Below are positions 1 through 11,787 of a stretch of 64,000 nt of DNA, in pieces (within the stretch, counting starts at the first letter, position 1; each line of letters opens with the position of its first letter). Below the pieces are notes generated by a model, which worked only from the letters and a program-made list of their open reading frames with translations, had not been told where the DNA came from and searched no databases. This stretch comes from Scleroderma bovista (Eukaryota; Basidiomycota; Agaricomycetes; Boletales; Sclerodermataceae), in NCBI GenBank assembly GCA_037178675.1, contig JAYMGJ010000099.1:1-64000 (forward strand), read 5' to 3'. A program made the position numbers and the translations under genes.

Positions 1-793
1 CTGTGGCATTGTCTATACTTATGTTTATCAGTGCTGCTATGGTCTAGCCTTTATCTGTGAAGTTTGATCTTTAGTCTGTTCCAGGTATCTTTCAATCTCA
101 GTGTTGCATCTGCATCAATTCTGACTGCTCCAATGAGCTGCTATGAAGCATTGCACAATACCTTGTGAAGATCTACCGGACCGTGTCAGGCTATCGTGAA
201 ATTTCCCGATGCAATGCAACTGTTAAGGTATCTTAAACTCTTGATCAAATCCCCTTCCACTGGGGAAATGGCCTCATCCATGTCTTACAATATTCTGTTA
301 GGTAAGGGATAAGTAAGAGATATAGACCGGGATTGCTGTGCACAGAAATGTATGTACATGGGAGCGACAAGTAAAAAGAAGGATATCTACTTCCAATAAA
401 CTAACCAGAACAATAGTAACATCGTAGACAACAAGCACCTTGTTTACAGAACATGCACACGAAAAGAATATCTTCACAGACTGCTACCGCAAAAAGATGG
501 ACCAAAAAAAGCAGGTTGTGGAGACGGACAAACAGAATGTTAATATTGTATTGGCGCTACCTCGTGTTAGTCCCCTATCGGAGCTGTTGAGACGTATTCA
601 TGCGGACCTTGGGTGCTCCTCCAAACGATAATATTGGCAGATGACGGGGAAAGTGCACAGATTTGCAGTCACAGTGACCTTGTCAACAAGGTGATCTGGA
701 AGTTCAGGCATCAGTTATACCCCCTTGTATGGGGAAGCACGCAGCCAGTGTAGATTACAGGAACCCACGGTGCTAACTGTTATTGTCATAGCT
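1..793. other. No gene recognised
   Basis: I see no convincing coding region, repeat or RNA gene here. A 63-codon open frame at 440-631 (+) has no recognisable motif and no splice context that extends it. The stretch lies downstream of the minus-strand kinase gene and is probably its 3' flank. Confidence 0.4.
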
Positions 794-1883
794 TCATCCG
801 TGCGAAGAGCCCATTGACATTTTCGCTAGGATGTCTGACATGCGAGGGCGTTTCGACGGGTCCAAATGACAGCATGATATGCAAATGTTCCACCATTCGT
901 CCGTCAAACGGAAGCAAGTGGCTTCGTCAGATGGGCTTGGGTGGTAACCCCTTCGCATGCGAGAGATGAGTTGGGGGACTGTGTTGACTTCGGGGAAAGG
1001 GCGTTGTCGCGTAAAGAGTTCCTTCTCGAGATATTCAGTAAACGGTACGAAGAGAGGCACGACAGACATACTAAGATCCTCATTCCGAAAGCCCAGACGT
1101 CCCTCCCAGCAGTTGCAACGCAGGTATCACCTTCGCCAGCTGTAGAGTCTTCCCGTAGGCCAAAGTATTCTGGGGGCATCCAATGTAGGGTTCCTCCTCT
1201 GCTGCCTTCGACGTCCATACTAAATGATAAATTGACGATGAAGGAAAAACCGAAATCCGCCAGAAGTGGACGTCCATCGTCTGAAATCAGTACGTTAAAC
1301 TGCACGACCGAAATGACAGCAAATAATGAAAATGTGATGTTAAAACAGGCATACTCCTTTGAGATCACCATGATATATTGGATGTGGCTCGTAACAATGA
1401 AAATACTGTAGACCTGTAGCGATCCCAATGAGCTGGGAAAGGGTCAGTAAACAAACATTTATAGCACATACTACTGACGTACCAAAGGGCGGGGATTAGC
1501 ATCTACGTTCTGTACATAATCATGTGTGTTCCCCCTTTCCATCCATACGATAGATATTGTCTGGTCCAATTTAGTAGTGAATCCAAGTACCAGAAGAACG
1601 TTGCTGTGATGGAGCTTGGACCATATATGCACTTCGCGACAAATGTTCTGGAATACACCGCTGCAACAGCCTTGCTACATCCGAGCACACCACTAACCTT
1701 GTGCCCAAAGCAAAATGTTTTCACTGCAACGACTGTACCCTCCGGGTCTAGCGTTCCCCGGTACACGATGGCACTTCCGCCTCGAACATATTTTCTAGTG
1801 TCTAGATGTACCATGTCACCAAGATCAAGGCAATATCGAGAGGCCCGTTTGGACAGGCCATAGACCTCCGGCTGTATATCCAA
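794..1883 (-). CDS. Protein kinase, HGD-type catalytic loop (TKL-like), five exons
   Basis: This gene encodes a protein kinase that transfers phosphate from ATP to protein hydroxyl groups; its substrate is unknown. Five exons (1698-1883, 1483-1647, 1355-1432, 1072-1299, 794-1021) join in phase 0 across 50-55 bp introns to give about 294 residues, little more than a kinase domain. In order I see a degenerate glycine loop (VRGGSAIVYRG), the VAVK lysine, an alpha-C glutamate in ICREVHIW, the catalytic loop HGDLKGFNVL, the ADFG magnesium loop, a GTLHWMPPEY activation segment, DVWAFGM, and a C-terminal PSKRPRM arginine. HGD in place of HRD is common in expanded TKL-like kinases of Agaricomycetes. 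Every key residue is present, so it may be functional. The start is the first in-frame ATG before the domain; further 5' exons cannot be excluded. Confidence 0.8.
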
Positions 1884-2324
1884 TACGTTGGCTTTGTTCT
1901 ATGCAGGGATTAGATCACCGCACTGCGTGCGCTTTGGAGGAACACACATTGTCGGAGAGAGAATGGTTATTCTCGGGACGATTTTGAGTCGTGCCCACTC
2001 GAAGCAATGCGGCGGATCCCAATGGGTCACCCTCTAGAGGACCCAAGTGGGGGGTATGGATCGCCGCAGATGATCTGATATGCGAAAGTCAGTGCCCAGC
2101 CGAGCAGTGACAGGAAAGAAATACGAACACAGATATATTGGAGCATCCACGCAAATTTGTGGGAGTAGCGACCTCACCTTCCAGACTGATGGACGTATTC
2201 CGTTCAGTGACTGACCCAGCAGTAGGGAGCACTTCGGGGAGGTGTACAAGACACAAACGAGTAAGAAGTCGCGTGAGTAATTTATTGAATAGCACACGGG
2301 CGGGAGCTTGATGTGTTATTATGA

Positions 2325-3424
2325 TCCGGCTCGTTGTACCAACCGCAACGACAACGTAACGCCCGACCCCGTGCAAAACCTTGTTGCCATTGACAAGAAA
2401 AAATCCGCGCCATGTGCGCATGTGACCCTCAGGGCCGATGCGTAATTATCCACATCCACAACACAATGGGGATGCACTTGCTTCAGTGCAACACATTCAG
2501 AGAAGGACGCTTTCTTAACAACCGCAGTTTCACCGGTCGTCGCAGATTCGTCGCATGACACGTTGTGGCCAGATAAGAAGATACCATCGCATGGAATAAT
2601 TTGGCCAGGTGCTAAAAGCACAATGTCACCTACGACAACTTCCTGCAAAACGGTTAGCGTAAAATGAGCGCCACAAAGATATGATTATGTAGACATACCC
2701 CCACAGTACGTTCAACTCCGTCGCGTACAACTTGAACACCTTGTTCAGTGCCCTGAACTGATTCTGTCGGCCATTGAGAGGGCCATCACCAACACAAAAT
2801 TTTGTCCAGTAATACTGCAGGATAGCCTTCAGGAAGGTCGATCATTCTTAAGCGAAGGAGATATAGAACTGAGACTTACCACAGCTTTATCCATGAGCCT
2901 GATGAGCCATGACTTCTTTACACATGGTGGCAAGGAGTTCTCTCCAAAATTTTGCTTCCGTTCCTGCAATGTCGCATTGTATGGATCACGCCTGCCATGC
3001 GCGTGGTCACAGATGGTGATACGCGACTCAACTAGTAGTCGCCCCTTTCCCTTTGTTCTTGGGCATTGACTGCAATTCCGAGTCCTCTCAAAAGGCTTTT
3101 GACGCCACCAATGGCTTCGAGCGCACCCAAGTCCTTGGAATCCACTAGACTAGCCAGCTGGGACGGAGTAAATGCAAATGGGTATAATACTCCAGGCACA
3201 CCTCCAACCCCTGGACTACTTGATTTCAAGGGCATCCTAGGCGACGGGATCTCGTCCGATGCACTGTGGCTAAAATCGGGGGAACGAGTACACGACCTGA
3301 AGCGCTGTGAAGTCCGATGCACAATGGTTGTGGGACTAACTGCAGGATCATTGCCACGAGGTCCCCTCCCGTCGAGGGTGCTGTGGCTTATGCATGATCC
3401 CCGAAGAGGGCCACCACCGACCAC
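2325..3424 (-). pseudogene. Truncated P-type Ca2+-ATPase (PMC1/PMCA-like), 5' part only
   Basis: This is the remnant of a P2B-type calcium pump, which in fungi normally loads Ca2+ into the vacuole. The N-terminal exon has the family segment FAFTPSQLASLVDSKDLGAL followed by EAIGGVKSLLRGL, then NATLQERKQNFGENSLPP. After small introns comes the actuator region: EVVVGDIVLLAPGQ, IPCDGIFLSGHNVSCDES, TGET, then GVGRYVVVAVGT. The first two membrane segments expected between these parts are not found. The phosphorylation (DKTG) and nucleotide-binding domains and the rest of the membrane domain are also absent, since recognisable homology ends near 2325. I therefore call it a gene fragment. Part of its N-terminal segment is duplicated upstream at 3645-3700. 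Confidence 0.75.
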
Positions 3425-3644
3425 TGCAAGACTAGACAGATGTAACCGGAAAGATGCAAATCCCGGGCAGACAGAATGGGAGATGGTTCCCCATTGGGTT
3501 CGTTGTCAGGAAATGGTATTGAGGGGCTATCCTGGCATGGAGATGCTGGGAGAACATGCGACGGTGTGTATGACGACTCCGTCTCTGGTAGCGGTGTCTA
3601 TTCTTCGCGGTTCGTAGCTGAGAGTGACGGGTGGGGTGTGTTCT

Positions 3645-3700
3645 GAGTCCTCTCAAAAGGCTTTCGACGCCGCCAATGGTTTCGAGCACACCCAAGTCAT
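3645..3700 (-). repeat. Second copy of the Ca2+-ATPase N-terminal coding segment
   Basis: This 56-bp stretch is a direct repeat of 3080-3135, offset by 565 bp, with a few substitutions. On the minus strand it reads VLETIGGVESLLRGL against ALEAIGGVKSLLRGL in the main copy. It may mark a tandem duplication of the pump's first exon or a second, older gene fragment. No further ATPase homology is visible upstream of it. Confidence 0.6.
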
Positions 3701-4061
3701 TCCCACGTGGTGTTACCTTGAGGTGAATAGGCTATTCCCTACCATCGTCAAGCTTTCAAGATTGAATCCGTGTGTATATGTACATACCTTGTGTATATCA
3801 TGTGAATTCCGCGGCGAACGACCAGGATCGGGCCTCATTGTAAATGCCTTTGTGCCTCAAGCCCTGGTATCCCTCACTCCCTCTCATCCTCCCCAGTGCC
3901 ATCGTGTCTTCAGGTCGTCTTGAAGCCCTGCAGGACGGGTCAATCAATAAATATTTCAAAGTTCAATTGGCCTTCGCTTCCCACGCTGTACTACGGGCGG
4001 GTTTGTGTTTATGGCGTAATCTTAGTCTGCATAGTACTGGCAGACTGTCTAAGATTCCACT

Positions 4062-5355
4062 ATGTCGTCACGTCCATTACTCCGTGCTGGTCGTGTTCGA
4101 CGATACTGTCAGCCAGTTTGGATCCGCCTTCATTCATCTGCACCGTCCCCAAAGCCCGCCTCCAAGAATGCAGAAACTCAAGTGCTGAGTCGTCAACAAT
4201 CCTGGCTCACCCAGAAAGTAAAATCGAGCCCTGTCCTACACACCATCTTTCTCGGAGTTGCACACGCACTCGGGTACGGTTCTCCCCAACAGCTTGCCAA
4301 TCGACGCGCTCTCCATCTCTACAATTACCTCTGTGCGACCCGTGTAGACGAGGACGCCGAATTTTGGATGAATGGTACGTCCGTCCCTCTCTATTATCTC
4401 TCATTTATGTGCCATGACCAGTTTCCTTCATACAGAATGTGCCTTCCCACCAACATTCCAATCATGGTTCACCATCACCAACTTACACGTCTGGTTGCTT
4501 ACGGTCCGCCTACGCACACTCCCCGCTCCGCATGGGACGCACCATATCCAAGGTTTGATCGACCACTTTTTCCAAGATGTCGAAGAACGAGTGCGTCATG
4601 TCCTCCAGCCTGGCGTACTTCCACCCCGCTCGCCCCCCCCATCCACACCGACTCCCCATCCAGCCGCGACTACACCCGTACCAAAATTCCGCCCTGACGA
4701 CGCATCTTATGTCTCTCCGTATCCGTCTAGTCAATTCTACACGCCCCCTTCCTCAATTCCACCTCCGCACACCTTTCCATCAACTGCGGCGTACGCCAAG
4801 GCCGTGAAAAGTGGGCGAGCACCCGAGCGTGTTGTGGTACGGCAGATGAAGATTCTAAAAGAACAATGGGCTGGCCTCGGCATGAGCATGGATCTCGGCC
4901 TCGTGCGCGGAGACGCGGAACTCGCAGCAGCTGTATGGCGTAACCTCCTCGGCGCACGGGGTGCGGCAGGCATTAGTCTTCCGGGAAAAAATGAGCCCAG
5001 TGCCCACGGGAATTTCAGACGATCAGTAAACCTCGTGGGAGGCATGGTGGATCGCGTGGACAAACTCAATGTCGATGTGGAGGAGAGTAAGGATGATCAG
5101 AGCGGAGTGCACGATTTCCCCGCCCATGAAAGCGATCGGTGGGCTCGGTTTCTTTCTCTGTATACTCTTCTCTGATACCATTTTTATGGAAGCTATATTC
5201 CTTATCCTGAACTGATGTCTACCCTCGTGGGATACATCCGACGCGAGTCTCACCGCCTGGAGAACGTACCCGACTCTTCTATTTTCGGACCTCGGGCCGT
5301 CGGACGAGAGGGCGAAGGTATCAAGGCCTTACGATGGGGGTTGATAAGACAGTAG
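4062..5355 (+). CDS. CBP3: Ubiquinol-cytochrome c chaperone, Cbp3 family (mitochondrial)
   Basis: Cbp3 acts with Cbp6 at the mitochondrial ribosome, where it binds newly made cytochrome b and helps assemble respiratory complex III. Exons 4062-4374, 4436-5147 and 5193-5355 join in frame across introns of 61 and 45 bp to give about 395 residues. The first 20 residues are basic and Ser/Arg rich (MSSRPLLRAGRVRRY), as expected of a matrix presequence. The family core follows: SSPVLHTIFLGVAHALG, FPPTFQSWFTITNLHVWLL, HHIQGLIDHFFQDVEERVR. After a low-complexity Pro/Ser insert come MKILKEQWAGLGMSMDLGLV, AVWRNLLGARG, FRRSVNLVGG and a C-terminal LVGYIRRE segment. No stops or frameshifts are present. It is one of the few intact host genes here. 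Confidence 0.9.
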
Positions 5356-5616
5356 TGCTAGGATATATCTGGCGTATAATGCGCAGTGGACCAAGCATCT
5401 TGTCCTATTTTACCTAGGGTCATCGAAGACGCCTGTAAGTGAATCTACGTAGGGAGAGTTTCCACCCTCGCGGCACTTTTTTGAAACCTGCAACATCTAC
5501 CATGGGAAAATGACATCTTTCACCAAGCCAAGGAGACAAAACATGTATGGGCTGCATGGAAGAAAACTCACAGGATAACAAGGCATAAACCCAAGGAATG
5601 ATCCCCGTCAACTGAC

Positions 5617-6945
5617 TCACGTCCACTTTCCAAGGAAAGCCATGATCGCCGTGCCAAAGAGCATACATATCACCGCATATGCGACCTTGCTATTGGAAGC
5701 CTCCGACATTTCCTGGTTGAATAGAAACTCGTGTGCGAGCAACTGCATGATCGAGTAGGAACGAGCGAAACGACGTTAGCATCCTTGCCAGTTATCGTGA
5801 GTTCGGAGTTCGCGTCATGAACGCACCTCGACTAGACCAGTGTACAAGAGGATGCCTGCACTCAGCGAGTCCATGACGCCACTGACTATCGATGCAGTGG
5901 CGCTTCTCGGATTATATGTCTCCCGCACACCCAAACCGATGGCGATACCAATTGGCGCGCTGATGGCGAAGAGTAAGACAGCGACGATGGCGACATATCG
6001 GTACCGAACTGATAGCTTTAATTGTGCCAAACGAGCGCCAAGACCAAGACCCTCGAACGTTTCTGTCCCCAATCATGTATCAGAACAGGACACAGGACGC
6101 GGAAATCCCAATACTCACGGTGGAACACTATGACAATGAAGAGGACCTTGAAAGCAGGGTTGAGCGCAAGTGTGAGTCCAATGAGAAAACTGAGCGTTGG
6201 TCGGTCATGGAATTATTATTGAAATGGGCTGCTCGCCTGTGAAGCAGTAAACCAAACTCTAAAATGAATAGACCGACAATCCGTGCCACTACGTTGCCGT
6301 CCACAATTGTCGCCTGGACGGCAGATTCGGAGTCGGTTTTCTCAAATAGTATGGCTTCTCCTGAGCCTCCTTCTGAGGTTATAATTTCAGTCCCGTGTGC
6401 AACATGAAGCATTGAGAGTTTTGCTGTTCCCCATCGGAATGAAACAAGCTCGACGATGAATATCGAGAAAAGGGAGAGCATCGCGAAGGCAAGAGCATAT
6501 GGCTAAAGAAGGTCGCTGGCATTGGGGAACTCTGATTACTAGGTAAAACAGAACACGTACATATTCTGACCATGCAGGGGATAGACATGGCGATCCCAGT
6601 TCACTAAGTGCTGGATCCAGCAGATGTATGAATGCCGTGGCGATCTGATTATCAGTTAGATGGATTAATTATTAACAGCAAGACAAGATCTATCGCGCAC
6701 GATGACACCAGAACCGAAATACTTGGCAAAGCTGTGTTGAGGATTAGTCAAGTGAATAAGATAACGAGGACAAAAACTGACTTGAACAGGCAGTTAGGCA
6801 CACGTAGCCACGAGGATCTCTTAGCCAGCACCGGGAAGAGTGCCCCCATTCCCGAGCCAACGAGAACGATGAAGATAGAAGCAACGCGGAGGCCAGTATA
6901 CGAATGGGTACCCCCACCCTGTTCACAGTTGAGCGCATCCGACAT
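5617..6945 (-). CDS. ZIP-family zinc/iron transporter (ZRT-like), seven exons
   Basis: The product is predicted to import Zn2+ or Fe2+ across a cellular membrane, as do yeast Zrt1 and Zrt2. Exons 6782-6945, 6701-6731, 6561-6644, 6237-6502, 6119-6189, 5827-6062 and 5617-5742 sum to 978 bp, a clean 325-codon frame. I see a first membrane segment (RVASIFIVLVGSGMGALFPV), then FAKYFGSGVI and IATAFIHLLDPAL. The ZIP signature in segments IV-V is VFHQTFEGLGLG, followed by SAPIGIAIGLGVRETYN, and the C-terminal part has LLAHEFLFNQ. The His/Asp residues that form the metal path (HLLDPAL, HQTFEG) are kept. The loop between segments III and IV has few histidines, fewer than usual. The start chosen is MSDALNCEQGGG, just before the first membrane segment; an upstream in-frame ATG at 7035 is less likely. 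Confidence 0.9.
6190..6236 (-). other. GC-AG intron in the ZIP transporter gene
   Basis: This 47-bp intron begins GCGAGC and ends CTCAG on the minus strand. Only this splice keeps the frame and rebuilds the family sequence LLHS/FLIGLTLALN. GC-AG introns are a known minority class in fungi. Confidence 0.7.
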
Positions 6946-7690
6946 GATCGTAAAAGAGATTACGGGAGGAATGTTTGGAAGGGGGGCATAACCAGGGACC
7001 TGTTGTATATATGTAGGTCGGCCTCCGCTGCCCACGGGGATAACAATCGCAATTTAAAATTTTGTATAAACAGATTTCCACGAAACGCGACTTTGTCCGC
7101 CATCCATTCGGAGCGCTATCGATCGATTGCTGCGGTACTCGATTCTGGAACAAGATATGCTCTGTGGGGTCACGTTCATGGTTTCGGTGGTTCGTAAAAA
7201 AATAGATCATTTGGCACACCCAGTGCATAGGGACCACATGATTCCTCTGGGATGGTCTTGATATGCGCTCTCCGTCTGCCTGCCCTGCGAGAGGTGGGCC
7301 TAAGGATGCGACTCTATACGACCATCAAACTCGATCGTTGAGAGGGCGAAACACATGGTGGACATCGATTGCTTCGAGAAGAGGAGAATGCGGGACACCT
7401 CTTCGTTCGAGAACGTTTCTAACCTTCTTATCTCCAGGGAAAGTTAACGGGAACATGGCTCTGAAATTCCCGAGGGTACCACTATTAGTGGTATTCTAGG
7501 GTGTGCCAAGTGTCGAATTGTATAAAGAATAGAATCAATGAACCCCACGACTCAGTTACTTTCTGCGGACTGAGAGCATCACTCACCAATCGCTGGGATG
7601 TCGTTGACCATTCTAGCAAATATTGCTCGTCGGACGCCCTATGTAGGAAGCATTCTGATTGCGGCACAAATGACTCATGTGTTATCTTCC
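6946..7690. other. No gene recognised between ZIP gene and Plavaka element
   Basis: Short open frames occur on both strands, but none has a recognisable domain or extends through plausible splice sites. The right part is the flank into which the Plavaka element inserted. Confidence 0.4.
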
Positions 7691-7720
7691 ATCATCAGTA
7701 ATTTTACAAAAATCTTATTT
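7691..7720 (+). repeat. Plavaka left terminal inverted repeat
   Basis: The thirty bases starting ATCATCAGTAATTTTAC are the perfect reverse complement of 19773-19802. A weaker match continues a few bases inward. Confidence 0.9.
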
Positions 7721-7816
7721 GATCTTATTTTGACTTAATGAACTTAGTTTCTGTGCCAAGTCAGCTAAGCTGCTAAGACAGACAAGTCATTCCATACAAC
7801 TCGTACTTGTCGTGCT

Positions 7817-8302
7817 TAAAAGATCTATACGAGTGCGGGAAAAGCTCAGTCGCGCGCGATACAGCGACAAACGTCTGATATTACCTATACGAGTGCAGGA
7901 AAAGCTAGGTAATACAATGAGTATATGAACATACAATGCAGAAAGAAAGAGTTGTGCCCACCTCAGTCGCGTGTGATACAGCGACAAACATCTGAGGTGG
8001 GGGCTCTACAGTATGAGACTATATATACAAGCTAATAGAACAAAGAATGAAACAACAAGGTGCGGATGTTGGATCCGCACTGTACAGTACGTGAGACTGT
8101 GTTGGACAGTACAACAGTAACCTAGACATGTTACAGGAAAGAGTGAGACTAGAAACACAATAAAGAAACGAACCGTGCTCCAAATCGTATTGTAGGTTGA
8201 CGGAGCGTATGTTATGTAATCGTTTCGCGGACAGTATCTCGCGACTAGAGTGAATGCGTCAATTAGCAAGATACTGCTACGAATGACTTGCCAATTTCAA
8301 CA
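7817..8302 (-). repeat. Copia A 3' LTR
   Basis: Direct repeat of 12821-13307, starting TGTTGAAATTGGC on the minus strand. It differs from the partner by about two dozen substitutions, all of which I read as transitions, plus a 1-bp indel. Confidence 0.93.
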
Positions 8303-8310
8303 CTCCCCCT
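8303..8310 (-). promoter_or_regulatory. Copia A polypurine tract
   Basis: AGGGGGAG on the minus strand directly abuts the 3' LTR and would prime plus-strand DNA synthesis. The same tract precedes the copia B and copia B' 3' LTRs. Confidence 0.8.
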
Positions 8311-8374
8311 CAAGTTGGACGTAGGCCGAGTTTGACAGCAAAGTGCTTCACTTTGGGGGATGGAAGGGCTTTCG

Positions 8375-10455
8375 TCAGGGTGTCGGCAACCATATCGGTG
8401 GTAGGGCAGTAAATAAGGCGGATAAAGTGGAAATGAATATTGATATGCTTGGTACGTGCGTGGTACTGATGGTCCTTTGAGAGCGTGATAGCTGATTGGT
8501 TGTCAGAGAACAGCGTGGTAGGTTTGTCAAACAGCGAAAACAGCTCTCTGATGAGTGATCAAAGCCATAAAGCCTCCTTGGCTGTGTGTGTCGCAGCCAC
8601 GTACTCACTCTCTGTCGTTGACAACAAGACGATTTCCTGCTTCTTAGAAGACCACGACACAGCACCTCCATCAATCAAGAAAGCATACCCAGAGACCACT
8701 TTGTGATCTTCCGCCATACTGCCATCTGCATCAGCATAGCCAACCAGTGCGCTCGGTGCTCCCCCATACGTGAGTCTTAAATCCTTCATTCCAAGCAAAT
8801 AGCGATAAATTCGTCTGACTGCCTCCCAGTGAGGCATTCCAGGGTTGTTTGAGAAGCACGAGACAGTGGTCACGGCATACGAAATGTCGGGACGAGTGGC
8901 GAGGGAAGTGTACATGAGTGAACCAACAGCTTCACGATAAGGTATGTGGCGCATTGCGGCGTATTCAGCGCCAGTCAATGGTGACTGACCTGAATGCAGC
9001 TTGGTGCTCGGTTCCATCGGGTTCGACACAGGTTTGAGCTCGTCGAAGCCAAAACGGTGGGCAATCGACTCAATATAGGGTCGCTGACACAGAGAAATGG
9101 TACGTTCGTCTCTGTTCCTCGTCACCTCAATCCCCAACAGCCAGTGGAGTTCACCAAGATCAGTGATTTCCATGTGCTTCTTTATATCGCGCTTGAACTC
9201 ATCTATTTCACACAGGGTTGTGGCCGTGATGGTGCAGTCGTCAACATGAACAACAATGATAACAAGCTCACCGGGTGTCCTGCGTCTGAAGTAGACGGCC
9301 TGGTTGACAGAGCACTGGGTAAAACCCAGCTCGTCGACGAGGATCTCCACCAGACGCTGGTACCAGCGCTGCCCGCTCTGTTTCAGTCCGTACAAAGTCT
9401 TTCGAAGATGGCAAACTTTATGGGGGTGGTCAGCGGATTCAAAACCGGGTGGCTGACGCATGTAGATGACTTCATTGTCGGTGAGTGTCCCGTTCAGGTA
9501 CGCCCTTAATATCGATCTGATGGAGCTCTAGGTTGGAACATGCTGCCATGGCAAGGACAGTTCAAATTGATGCAAGCATTGCAACTGGGGTGAACATATC
9601 GAAGTAGTCAACGCCTTCGACCTGTGAGTATCCTTGGGCGACGAGTCGGGCTTTGTGGCGGACCACATTGCCTGCTGCATCCTTCTTCGCATGGAAGACC
9701 CATTTTGATCCTACTATGTTGGTGCTGCGAGGTATGTCAGCAAGTTCCCAAGTGCCGGCTGCCTGTAATGTTGCTAATTCCTCCTTGATGCCAGCTTCCC
9801 ACTGCAGCCAATCCGGGCGGCGAGCTTCGGCCAATGAGCTAGGCTCTAGGGCCTCGGACTCAGCGGTGGCCCCTTCCATCATCATGGCAAAATCGATGGC
9901 ACACAAGACATCATCCAAGTCTTCGACAACCGTCATCAGGTATGCAGCTGCGAGGTTATCAACATCGAGAGGGTCGGTTAGTTCAGGGAGAATGACAGCC
10001 TCTGCGATCTCAGTCGGGAGCTGCACGCCTCGGGGTACAGTGGGTTGGCCACGTTGACCTATATTGCCCTGACCTGCAAGAATGTCAGCAATGCGTTGGC
10101 TGGGCTTACGGACTCACTTTTCGACAGGCAGGTCATCTGGAGGTGGTGCAACCTTGGGAGGAATCGGGATAACAGGGGCAGGCGGTGCAGCTCTCATCAC
10201 TGGAACTGGGGGTGGAGCCGTTAGTACTGCATTAGGTAAGTTACTCTCTTCTTGCTCCCCCTCATGAGATAACAGCTCAGCAGAGGTCGGGTCCCAGTAC
10301 ACGTTCCGCTCGACAGAGACAGAACATTTTTCAGGCCAGTAGACATGACAACCATTAGGGCTGTCGTCATCAATGCCCACCCAGCGACCTTCCACAATGC
10401 GCCCACCCAGCTTAGTTCCCCCTTCAACACGCACCCAGACATGCGAACCCCACAC
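8375..10455 (-). pseudogene. Copia A reverse transcriptase and RNase H
   Basis: This part of pol copies the element RNA into DNA. Visible in order are WLQWEAGIKEELATLQ, the NIVGSKWVFHAKKD fingers, KARLVAQGYSQVEGVDY, KTLYGLKQSGQRWYQ, the catalytic VHVDD (YVDD position), LLGIEV, and the RNase H segments YADADG and LLSTTESEYVAA. The stretch before MRQPPGFE (9462-9560) contains a stop and a frame change, and another break follows WL near 8559. The product would not be made whole. Confidence 0.85.
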
Positions 10456-10461
10456 GCGTGC

Positions 10462-11787
10462 TCAACTAAGATTGGGCTTCTTCCCAGTAGCAGCTTCGAG
10501 GGGCATCTCGCCCTCGAGTGCTTTCATCGGCGTCTGGTTCTTCAGCCAGATGGTGTGGCGGACAGCCTCGCCCCATAATGCACAAGGTAAACCGCTCTCA
10601 TGTAGCATGGCTCTGACTTTCTCCAGCAAGGTACAATTGAGACATTCAGCGACGCCATTGTGCTGCGGAGTGTCATGAACGGTAAGCTTCTGCTTCGTTC
10701 CAGCTGCCTTGAGATACATAATAAACTCCTTTCCAAGGTACTCTCCGCCACAATCGGAGTGCAGTGCCTTGACAGCAACACCGTGCTGGGTATGGCACCA
10801 TGCCTCGAACTGTTGGTAGGCGGCAAAGGCTTCGCTCTTCTGGCAGAGGAGATGCAGGTACGTGAGGCGAGTCTTATCGTCTGTAAACGTGATGTAGTAA
10901 CGTCGTCCTCCAAGGGTTTGGATGGGAGCCAGTCCCCATACATCTGTATGCACCTCGGCAGCAAATTCTTCAGCACGCTCGCCAGCATGCTCCTTGGCGA
11001 CAGGCTTCCTGGTGGCCTTCGCATAGACACAGGCCTCACAAAAGGTAGGTTCATCTTTCGACAAATCAAACTTCAAGCCTGATACAAGTCCATTTTCTGC
11101 CAAGCGGCAAGCAACGGTTGGCGAAATATGTCCCATTCTGCGATGAAGCTCCATGACAGTAACAGTTTCGACCACGTTCACGCTGTCATCCCCACCGGTG
11201 TGGATAACACGATAAAGTCCTGCCTGGGACTTAGGCATGCGCCCAATGACATCATCATCAGGGCTGCGAATGGTACAAGTTCCGTCGGCGAAGGTGACAG
11301 AATATCCAAGCTGGTCAAGACGCCCAATGGACACCAGAATGTAGCCCACTGCAGGCGAAAACAAGACTTCAGTGAGTGTGAGCTTGGTCGTGTCATACCC
11401 ATTAGGCACATCGATGACCAAGTCACCGACTGCAGTAGTGTCAAAGGACTGTTTGTTGGCAGCCAAGAATGATTTCGGTGGGATGTCCATGAGAGATGTG
11501 AACTTGTCTTTATACGGCGAGATATGATGCGTGGAGCCAGAATCATAGAGCTCAACAATGGGTGCGCTAATCTGGCTATCATGCACCAGACTCGCGGAAT
11601 CTGAGGGGAATTCAGCAGGGTTGTCATCAGAGGTGACATCACCAGGAGGTAAGCTCTCTCCTCCTTCGTCTGTATCTCCCATCTCACTGAAACAATCCTC
11701 CTCAGATGAAACATAGTTCCACCTTTCTTCATCATCACCATCGGAAGTATCGCTCAGCAAGTCAAGGTCGCCCAGAGCAATCACCAA
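10462..11787 (-). pseudogene. Copia A protease and integrase
   Basis: This part of the polyprotein holds the aspartic protease and the integrase. The protease motif is ELYDSGSTHHIS. The zinc-binding pre-integrase part has ELHRRMGHIS with CEAC. Integrase catalytic positions are the Asp of VHTDVWG, the Asp of LHSDCGGEY and the Glu of NGVAE, all kept. The frame is open for about 440 codons, then breaks near 10460 before the RT part, so a frameshift separates integrase from reverse transcriptase. Confidence 0.87.

Noticed and set aside
8994..9509. 171-codon plus-strand frame
   Set aside because: It is the shadow of the copia A reverse transcriptase on the other strand and has no recognisable domain.
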